From contig NW_008707001.1 of NCBI RefSeq assembly GCF_000327385.1, forward strand, positions 51,190 to 115,189: 64,000 nucleotides of DNA, given 5' to 3'. Under the pieces are notes generated by a model. That model saw only the letters and a program-made list of their open reading frames with translations, had not been told where the DNA came from and did not search any database. This DNA is from Lottia gigantea (lineage: Eukaryota; Mollusca; Gastropoda; Lottiidae). Each line of letters starts with the position of its first letter. The first letter of the stretch is position 1. The translations under genes were made by a program, and so were the position numbers. Below, in pieces: positions 55,936 to 64,000 of this stretch.

Positions 55936-57975
55936 GGAAAGATACTCAAGTTTTTGAAGGATCATATTAAACTAAATAAATACTCCATTTGTAAAAAGTT
56001 CCGCCCAATTTTTTGTCTGATTCATAATTGAAATATTTCTGGCATTTTGTAAAGTAAACAAACAAAAAATATTAATTGGAGAAGGTTTAGTTTTCTTGTT
56101 TAAATATTCTTGTGAATTTTGAGAAAGTAATTACAGGGTGTCCATTAAAAATGAAGGAAAGAAAACTCCTGAATAGTTTATTAAATGCTACTAAGTTGCA
56201 GTATTCTTCTTGAAATTTGCTGGACTTGATACAGTTTGTGTAAAATTCTCAGTGCTTTATGGGTTATGTTTTTTAGGAGGTTTTTCAATGTATCACCTAG
56301 TATTAAATAGCCTTGAAGTTATTTCGACCTCAGTTATAAGTTTGTTAAAAAAAAGACAAGCTGACATTGTTGATATTTTAGAATTTCTTCAAAATAATTC
56401 TTAGTAGCTTCATATCCTAGAATAACTTGTCTTCTGTCTTATTTTAGAAGCAGAAAGATGTTTTTTGAGTGTATCTGTCAATTTTAGTTATCATAATAAA
56501 AGGTATATCTGTACTTGCTACAGTTCTAGATCTGTCAGTAGAAATACCAAAATTTCATTGAGTGTAATTGTTTCTATTTATAGTAACATGCGCTCTAAGA
56601 TAATGTTATATATTGTTTGTCTGATATTTTCTATTCCAAGTTTTTTATAATTGTTGTAGGCAGATCACGTACAATACCAATTGATATGTTATTTATATAA
56701 TAAAAAACACACAACGCAGGTTGTTTCATTCATGTTCTGTTATTGTTAGGAATTCTAGCACATTCTTCATTCACTTGTTCTTTATATTGTATGTTTAAAA
56801 ACAACACCAAGTGCACAAGCACTAAAACACACAATCTATATTTGCGTATTTCTAACCACAAAACATGTTGCAATCTAAAATTCCCCAGTATAAAACAGAA
56901 TTAGAATTTTTTTAAACAATATTCAAAGTTGTTGTATTAAGAATTGAAATTTTTACCATCTTTTGTTTTTTTAACATATTTTACTATTTGAGCCATTGTG
57001 ATTTTGTTCCATAAATCCAGCAATTGTTCAGATACTTCCAGATGATGCTAGCTGTTTTTGAAAAGTCAGTCACAAGATCAACTCGAACCTACCTAAATAT
57101 TTACTGACATATAAATACTTTAGAAAATAAATTGATCTAAATTTGTGTCCATTGTCCAATTATTTTTTATTTCCCAGCCTCCCTAGAGGATTACTAGGGA
57201 CACGATTCTAGACGACTGTAAATTGTCCAGAGATTAACACAATCAGGATCCGTTTTATCTTAAAACTTCACAATAATTAGTTCAGATTTATTTTAGACTT
57301 CACTTGATAGATTTCATACTCTTCAGTCTTAATTTTGACAAATTTCTTTCATCAAAGAGGGGTGTGGCCAATAAATATACCATATAATTTTTATGTGGAC
57401 TCAACGCAGGAAACAGAATTGACAAACTCATTAGCATATTGGCATCAGGTGTTTTGAAAGGTTGAGTATGACCTGCCTTTATAGAAAGATATTTAATGAG
57501 GATAGAAAAGTAGGATGTAAAATATCTGAATTTCCTATAGAGAATAAAATAAACTATTTCTGAAGTAGCTTAGTAATTAAATGAGAAGTGTTTACGAATT
57601 AAGAGATTTCTAAAATTAAAAAGATTAAGGTGTGATCTGTAGATTAATTAAATTAAAAACAAGAGGTCTGTTGTTAAAAAGATTGTAACTTACCATTCTT
57701 ATATCATCAGACATCAGTTTCAGGAATAATACAACTTACAAAATACCAGATTTAGTTTTGTGGAATTGCAGGAACCACAGACATCTGATTGAAAATTAGA
57801 ATAGTGTAAATTGGAATGGTGTAAATTGATACTATCATTGTCCCTGATACACATAATTTTTAGAAAACCTCTTTACGAAATGTTTAATTTACAAAAGGCC
57901 TTCAAGATGTTCAAATTGTTGAATGTTCACTAATATCTTAACTTAGAAGGGATAGTATTTGTAATGTAAGAATAT
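55936..57975. other. Unique AT-rich spacer
   Basis: Two short frames at 56210 and 56465 are AT-rich and unsupported. A reversed fragment of element A lies near 57425-57480 (GCATCAGGTGTTTTGAAAGG then TATGACCTGCC). Confidence 0.45.
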
Positions 57976-58441
57976 TTCTGACAACAGACCTCTGTGGTTG
58001 TGATGAAGATTATAATAAAACTGTGAATTCAAGTTCTGACAACAGACCTCTGTGGTTTTGATGAAGATTATAATAAAACTGTGAATTCAAGTTCTGACAA
58101 CAGACCTCTGTGGTTGTGATGAAGATTATAATAAAACTGTGAATTCAAGTTCTGACAACAGACCTCTGTGGTTGTGATGAAGATTATAATAAAACTGTGA
58201 ATTCAAGTTCTGACAACAGACCTCTGTGGTTGTGATGGAGATTATAATAAACTGTGAATTCAAGTTCTGACAACAGACCTCTGTGGTTGTGATGAAGATT
58301 ATAATAAAACTGTGAATTCAAGTTCTGACAACAGACCTCTGTGGTTGTGATGAAGATTATAATAAAACTGTGAATTCAAGTTCTGACAACAGACCTCTGT
58401 GGTTGTGATGAAGATTATAATAAAACTGTGAATTCAAGTTG
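57976..58441. repeat. 58 bp minisatellite, 8 units
   Basis: The unit is TTCTGACAACAGACCTCTGT, GGTTGTGATGAAGATTATAA, TAAAACTGTGAATTCAAG. Units are almost identical (one GTTTTG, one GATGGAG and one missing A), so the array is recent. Confidence 0.97.
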
Positions 58442-59139
58442 TCAAGATAATATAAATTATTTATTCTTCCTCTCTCTCTACCTTAATTAACTTTTCATTC
58501 TTCAGATACTAAAATACTACAACAAATCATCATTTACTGTGGATATAAAACAGAGAATTTTCCATGATATGCTTTAATTATACGTCTGATCTCTGTCATG
58601 AAATTATGCATACAGAAAAAAAAAATTTTGTGAAAAGTTTAGTCCAGGTTTATAAAGTTAGTAAAAGGGCACGCTCACCCTTTTTGATTACTAACTTGGC
58701 ATCTCTTTAACAAAATTGATATATTTGTTGTTTGAACCAACTGATATATTTTAACAACAGATTATTGTATTATATATATTAACAACAGACTTGACAGACA
58801 AAGTTTCCTACTCAAACCCCTGGTTCAACCCTGAAATATAAAATATATAGTGAACCAAAGTTTAGAGTATCTGTATTTTATCAGTAACAGTTTACAATAT
58901 CTGTTTTTACCTTGTTAAATAATATATTTAACATGAAATAATCATGAAATAAACAGATAGACAGGAATGTTTTCAGGATAACCTCTGATTTATCAAATTT
59001 GTACTTTCTTTATCAAATTCTCTCAGAAATTAAATACATGTTTTAGACAATTTTGATAAAAACTGATTGCTTGGTTTAAATTTACTAGAGCTCATCTCAT
59101 GCTGCTGACATATGTTACAGTTACAGATACAAGTTACAG
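58442..59139. other. Unique AT-rich spacer
   Basis: TTAACAACAGA recurs at 58752 and 58780. Nothing else is visible. Confidence 0.45.
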
Positions 59140-59190
59140 TTACAAGTTACAGATTAACAATCCTCAGCAGGACAGCTAGTTTTGGGAATG
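59140..59190 (-). ncRNA. Diverged hammerhead-like motif
   Basis: The minus strand reads AACTAGCTGTCCTGCTGAGG, ATTGTTAATCTGTAAC. It shares ACTAGCTGTCCTG with 13090 but has CTGCTGAG for CTGATGAG and GTAAC for GAAAC, so catalytic-core bases are changed. Stem II (GGATT/AATCT) is retained. The GTTACAGTTACAAGTTACAG next to it is a short tandem repeat. Confidence 0.35.
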
Positions 59191-59339
59191 GGGATAACTT
59201 TTAAAAATTTGGCTTTAGGCACATGAACAAAATAAGTAAACAAATGAAGAACCTACATAGTCATTTGATATATGATAATTTGATATTTCTATAATCCAAG
59301 TTATCAAACACTGAAATGTGATGCCTATTGTTGGATATT

Positions 59340-59420
59340 TTAAAACAGTGTGACCAGGGCTTTAGTTTAAAACAGTGTGACCAGGGCTTTAGTTTAAAAT
59401 AGTGTGACTAGGGCTTCATT
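59340..59420. repeat. 28 bp tandem repeat, 3 units
   Basis: TTTAAAACAGTGTGACCAGG followed by GCTTTAGT is repeated twice exactly and once with changes. Confidence 0.9.
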
Positions 59421-59824
59421 CAGAAAAATGTGTTTTATTAAGGTGATTAGCACAAAATAATATCAATATTTATCAAAACACACTCACTGTCCCTTTAAAC
59501 CAAGTAGAAATTATTGACGATGTGTCAAAAACGTGAAAATTGTCATAAATACTGAAAAACCCAATAATTATCAGTAGTAAATACATTAATTTGATCAAAG
59601 AACAACAGAAATTCTACAAATCTGTCTTTTGTCTTGTATCTATAACTGGAATTAAAGTCATTTGTGTTTCCATGACGATAAAGGAGGGAAGATTGTTGTT
59701 AAAAATCATTAGAAATGTTCCTGATTTTCATGAGCAGTTTGTTACCATGGAAACTTGAGAAAATGACACGGTGAAATTTCCACTGAGTGAGTGGAAGGGA
59801 AATAAGAATATGGACTAAGTTTCA

Positions 59825-59854
59825 ATGGACGCCAAGCGGAATATGGCTGGGCTT
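59825..59854 (+). CDS. Candidate alternative first coding exon (10 codons)
   Basis: ATG (G at +4, T at -3) encodes MDAKRNMAGL and ends at CTT|GTAAAC in phase 0. GAC GCC AAG CGG and GCT GGG are GC-rich. The donor is weaker than the others (no G at -1). The frame continues open to 60199, so an exon ending later, for example at CAG|GTTCGT near 59932, is also possible. A short ATG-TAA lies just upstream at 59812. Product unknown. Confidence 0.35.
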
Positions 59855-60420
59855 GTAAACATGTATTTATCTTTATTAACTCAGAGTAAAAACCGAAATT
59901 TACAATATTTATCTGCTGTTTCACAATTACAGGTTCGTTCTATTTTTTATTCATTCTTTAGTGTATCTTTAAGATTTATCGAGAGATTTTTCTATCTTGT
60001 TTTGGTCTCCATCTTTGATTTGTTGTCTTTGAGACATTTAAAGAGCTTTCTTGTCAAAATTCATTCATTCATTTTTCTTTTAACTTATTCCTTGTTTATA
60101 TTTAATAATTTTTATGAGAGAACAATTTGTATTTTGATCTTCATCTTTGTCTTTGATTCTTGTCTGCCTTCAGATATTTATCTGACTATGTTTTTTTGAA
60201 TTTAATTTTAATGTTCAAGGGCCAAGACTTATTGAAGTGTCGAAATGATTTTGATTGTGAAATAAAAATTTATTATTTAGTTTATATCTCAGAAAATAAA
60301 AACTTTCTTGTTAGCTCTCTTATCACTTTCCTTGTGTTAGTTATATATTTAAATAAACTGCGTTACTTTATTTCAACGTACAAACATCAATTATTACTAG
60401 TATGTTTATTTATGATGTAA
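59855..60420. other. AT-rich stretch with chance open frames
   Basis: Two overlapping frames (to 60199 and 60160-60420) are hydrophobic because the DNA is T-rich. No membrane-protein family is recognised. Confidence 0.45.
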
Positions 60421-60565
60421 CAAGCGTAAAAAATAACGATCTATTATCTCCCCTTGTTAGCGACAATGTTAATCCTTATTGATTTTTTATGAGACGTGAA
60501 ATTGGATATTGTCACGTTTTGTAAACAAGGACTTTAATTAATCCTCAGTACAGGAAAAAAATATT
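60421..60565. promoter_or_regulatory. Possible enhancer or conserved non-coding element
   Basis: Words include AATAACGATC, GTTAATCCTTATTGATTTT (TAATCC-type and Cut/HNF-like), TTTTATGAGACG, GTCACGTTTTGTAAACAAGG (TGTAAACA forkhead site) and TTTAATTAATCC. High motif density in non-repetitive DNA. Functional status unknown. Confidence 0.25.
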
Positions 60566-60970
60566 ATTTAATTAACCTTATACTTTGTATTACAAATTGA
60601 TACATTTTATTGTAATATTCATTTAATTAAAAGGGTTTACTAACATCTTACACTGTACTAGGACTTTCTCTGTCAGGGGGTTGTCTATATTTTGTATAAC
60701 AAGTTGAATTGTTTGAAGTCAGGGTTTGATACATTCTGTAAGTATCAGAACCTTCTGTGGTAGATTTTCCTATAGGTTTTTATTTTTCTTATTCCAAATT
60801 TGATTTATATTATTTGTAACTGTTGAATATTGATGTTGTTACATGTATAGTATTTAAGTTGACTTGCCTTTAGTGGAGGTTTTTGTTAGAAAATAGTAGG
60901 CAACACTGAGCCTAGACAGGCAAGATTGGCATCTACTTGTCTATATAGGCCAGACATTCAAAATTTATTG
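60566..60970. other. Unique AT-rich spacer
   Basis: No gene or array is seen. Confidence 0.45.
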
Positions 60971-60977
60971 TAATAAA

Positions 60978-61285
60978 ATACAGCTTGAGATTGTAAATTA
61001 ACAACAGCAAGCCTTGCTTAGTTCATGAGGTCAAAGATCTTCCACTAATTTCAGACTAACTTGGAAACAACAGGCTTATTTATATTATGATTGGTCTGGA
61101 GATTGTAAATTAACAACAACAAGCCTACATAGGCTTTATATTCAAAATTATTGTATTAATGTAGAGTTAGATATTGTAAATTAACAATACAGAGCCTGTG
61201 GTGGGCCTTGACCAGATCATATATCTTCTAGAAACGCCCCTACTGTAGATTCTAAATTAACAGCTCCAAGTCTGTTAAAAACATC
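60978..61285. repeat. Four diverged copies, 70-110 bp apart
   Basis: GAGATTGTAAATTAACAACA (60986), GAGATTGTAAATTAACAACA (61093), AGATATTGTAAATTAACAAT (61166) and TAGATTCTAAATTAACAGCT (61246) are each followed by an AAGCCT-like word. Confidence 0.7.
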
Positions 61286-61599
61286 ATATATCTCCTATCA
61301 TTGTATTTACTATGACTGGAACTGGTTGCAGTGACCCGTAATTTACAATTTAAACACGTCTGCTCTCTGTCTATTCCTATAACATTTACTGGAAAACTTA
61401 ATTAACATCAGGTTATCCAGACACACAGCTCTATAATTATATTACTTACACACATTGTAGACTTGATCGTATTAGTGTATCATGGGTAATACATCAGGAA
61501 AGCAAGTAAACGCAGACTTCATTTATTTTCTCAAATTTATCCATTTTTCATTTTTTGTTTTTACGTGCTCAATAAGGCATCTGACTGATTGAGGTTTTA

Positions 61600-61740
61600 T
61601 CTTCTTGGCATGGTTTAACGGGATTCCACTTAACGTCAAAAGAGCCTTAGCTAAAATAAGCAGCTTTTACAATAGTGACGTCATAAAACGCATGTATATG
61701 TGGAATTGCACGGCCTTCAAAGCGTCTGAAAATGATAACG
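61600..61740. promoter_or_regulatory. Possible regulatory element with full CRE
   Basis: TGACGTCA at 61676-61683 is the perfect CREB/ATF palindrome, set in AATAGTGACGTCATAAAACG. Nearby TTAACGTCAAAAG and ATGTATATGTGGAATTGCAC add further site-like words. Non-repetitive. Confidence 0.3.
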
Positions 61741-62160
61741 ATGTTAAATGATATCAGTGTCCCTGATAGATGTTTAAAATGTCATACTCAGCCTGTAGCA
61801 GTTAACCAATATAACATTTCTTCCTGTTTGTTTCTTGTTTTCAAGTTGATGAGAATATCATGATGGCTGTTGGCGTTGTATAAAACTTGAAGCAGTAATT
61901 GTTGTTTGATGAAGCTGTGTCTATATAGGTCTATAAACAACTCTAGTACGAATGATCTTAACAAAACGAAACCCTTGCACAAAATATGTTTGATAATACA
62001 ATGATAACAGGTAATGTGTCTGTAAATGATGTTAAACTGTATTTTAAAGTCTAGAATAATGAAATGTGAAGCCTACTGTGAGATATTTAATGATAAAATC
62101 TTACTATATACCAGAATGCTTTTACTACAGATGATAAAATCAATGATAAACGATTTATAT
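61741..62160. other. Unique AT-rich spacer
   Basis: Short frames on both strands lack support. Confidence 0.45.
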
Positions 62161-62161
62161 A

Positions 62162-62505
62162 TTATACTAGTTTCAATCTATCAATCAGTCAGAATGAGAT
62201 TTGAGTTAAAGAGATGAAAACTGTCAGTTCACAACACTGTTATTAACTAAAAATCTAACAAAACAGAAATAAGTATAAACTTTTCAATCAGAAAGAATTT
62301 AGAGTTAAAAGGAAAAAAAACTGTCAGACCACAAGAAAATTATTAACTCAAAATAAAAAGTTGATATTCCTTAATGATTTGTATCAGTTTGTTATGGGGA
62401 GCAAAAACGATGGCACATCAAAAATATGATTAAAACTGAAATAGAAATCAAAATGATATTGTCAGTTCACAAAACAATTACAAACTCAAAATCTAATGAC
62501 ATACA
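62162..62505. repeat. Three diverged copies, about 120-165 bp apart
   Basis: AACTGTCAGTTCACAACACT, AACTGTCAGACCACAAGAAA and TATTGTCAGTTCACAAAACA each precede TATTAACT.AAAATCTAA-like sequence. The first two are also preceded by TCAATCAG..AGAAT..GAGTTAAA. Confidence 0.6.
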
Positions 62506-62846
62506 ATATGATGACAATATTTATAATGGTTCATATTTATTTGTTATACTCGAATGACCATTAATATTTTTGCTGGACTATAGAAGATATCTGATATTGA
62601 AATAACAATCAAAACTTCTCCATTTCATTATTTTCTGTAATATTTTATTAAATTATACAACCAAATCATTCATAATTGACAACATCAATAATATCAGAGT
62701 CCTACATCATGTTGTATTTTTGTGGTAACAGCTCTCCATAACTCTCTAGCAAAATCTTGTTGACACTGAAATGGAGAAATTTGTTTGTTGACGTCGTTTC
62801 TTTCGTTTTTGATCGATTTTGCACTTTAAATGTTTGTTTATGAACA

Positions 62847-62884
62847 GTGTTTGTTTGTTTGTTTGTTTGTTTGTTTGTTTGTTT
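62847..62884. repeat. (TTTG)n microsatellite
   Basis: About nine TTTG units. The NKQTNKQTNKQT in the overlapping minus-strand frame comes from this. Confidence 0.95.
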
Positions 62885-64000
62885 ACAAAGTGGTGGTTAG
62901 TTTGTTGAAGTTTTAAGGTAGAATGATATGTCTGAAAGAACGAGGGAAAGTTAAAGGTGAACGTTAAATTGTGAGTCTGTGAGTTTTCGGACGGATTATG
63001 ACTTGATATAGTTTGGAAAATTATTATCATTCGTAAGTTTTGAATTATTTTATAGAAGTTTTGTTTAATAAATTTTGCAATGAAAATGTTGAAATACCAA
63101 ATTATGTTGACCTTTGGTCACATCTTGTTTTTTAATGTTGGAATTCTCCAGTTTTCTTATTTTTACCAAATTTGTGACGTAAATTATATTTCATATTTCA
63201 TTTCTTTAGTTGAAGATTTCATAATAATCGTGGTGATGGGGAGGGGTAGCGAGTAAGTGGCACAGAATTGTCACGGAAATTAGGTAGGGGGAGAATCCAG
63301 GCCAGCCTCACTTTTCATGGCTCCATAAATACCACAGCTAAAAGTAAACAGTAAACAGCTATTTCTTCATGTGATACAATGTATAACAATTACTTTGATG
63401 TATGAAGTTGAAACCAAGCAGAATTAAACTGTAATATCATCTCATTATTCCAACTGTCTGGAGTTCGATTAAAATTTCACCATTCGTCAGTCATCCTTCT
63501 TATAAAATAGTTCAAACTGAATCCCAATTTTCTTGAGAGAAGACAAATCTATTAGGAAACCTCTTCAAAATCTACTTTGTGTCCTGAATTTTTCTTCTAG
63601 CTAGAGACAAATTGTACATGATTGCCAACTGGTTGTTTATTTTGGCTGGTTGTAAGGAAATCGATACAGACGCTTTCCTTAGGTTTTACTCATTCTTAAT
63701 TCTCATCCAACACAAAGACGGGGGCTTCATTTTTTATCACATCGTAGGACAACTATATCGATCTGTGGTTTGTATATTGACTGAGGATTGTGTTAGCTTG
63801 TTTTTAGCTCTCGTTCACGGTCATTAAAAGTTCAATAATCTTTCAAATATTTTTAAAATTTAGGTTGTTTTTATCTAAGAAGTTTTTAATCTGTAAATTT
63901 GTTAACTTTGTGTGACAATGTTGCAAATTTTACATTCAGAAGTCTGACAACAGTTTACATTAAATCTACCTGGCTTTATAATTCTTTTATACCTTGAAAC
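62885..64000. other. Unique spacer to the window end
   Basis: A GC-richer patch lies at 63225-63345 (GGTGATGGGGAGGGGTAGCG, CCAGGCCAGCCTCACTTTTC), unique in the window and without a supported frame. The 71-codon frame at 63612 reads MIANWLFILAG from an internal ATG at 63618, but the possible donor (TT|GTAAGG) would give phase 1 and is weak. Confidence 0.4.

Noticed and set aside
59825-60420. Hydrophobic frames as a membrane protein
   Set aside because: T-rich DNA gives phenylalanine, leucine and isoleucine by composition; no conserved pattern.
63618-63652. MIANWLFILAG as another mini first exon
   Set aside because: The possible donor TT|GTAAGG is weak and gives phase 1, unlike the rest.
1-64000. 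Autonomous transposon, retrovirus-like or Polinton-like element
   Set aside because: No reverse transcriptase, integrase, transposase or capsid-like frame and no long direct terminal repeats were recognised.

Overview
The window reads as AT-rich eukaryotic, intron-like DNA, most likely from a marine invertebrate and probably a mollusc. The reasons are the absence of any long open reading frame, the very high load of minisatellites and short non-autonomous transposons, and a SINE-like family whose core (a GATGGGACAATAAACCGAGG-type block) resembles 3' SINE cores I recall from mollusc genomes. The species cannot be named from sequence alone. No rRNA, complete tRNA, CRISPR array, operon, autonomous transposon or retrovirus-like element is visible.

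Coding content is sparse. Almost every open frame longer than 60 codons is a chance frame or a tandem repeat read as protein. What can be supported is a set of short ATG-led segments on the + strand, mostly 10 to 12 codons, each ending exactly in phase 0 at a GTAAGT, GTAAGA, GTAAAT or GTGAGT donor. The best are at 22604-22633, 39855-39884 and 44101-44136. Weaker ones are at 11257, 32879, 34987, 45351 and 59825. The simplest reading is that the window covers the 5' part of one long + strand gene with alternative first coding exons, with the common exons to the right of the window. The gene is not identified. Two sites (12472/12473 and 37652/37653) have a long pyrimidine tract followed directly by AG|GTAAG, the layout of zero-length recursive-splicing (ratchet) sites. 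They also fit a long + strand intron.

Layout: 0-9.4 kb is dominated by six minisatellites (31, 59, 30, 22 and 15 bp units plus a degenerate one). 9.4-14.1 kb holds TTAA-flanked MITEs, a 266 bp foldback element, a hammerhead-like motif and a hAT-type MITE. 15.7-20.6 kb is a second minisatellite belt. 20.6-25 kb is plain AT-rich DNA around the first good mini-exon. 25-31 kb has SINE copies, a CT-rich array and a complete TTAA MITE. 31-46 kb has most mini-exon candidates, SINE copies and a large hairpin. 46-64 kb is mostly unique intron-like sequence with a few arrays, tRNA-like fragments, hammerhead-like copies and several motif-dense stretches that could be enhancers.

All repeat assignments come from comparing copies within the window. 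Nothing was searched against a database.
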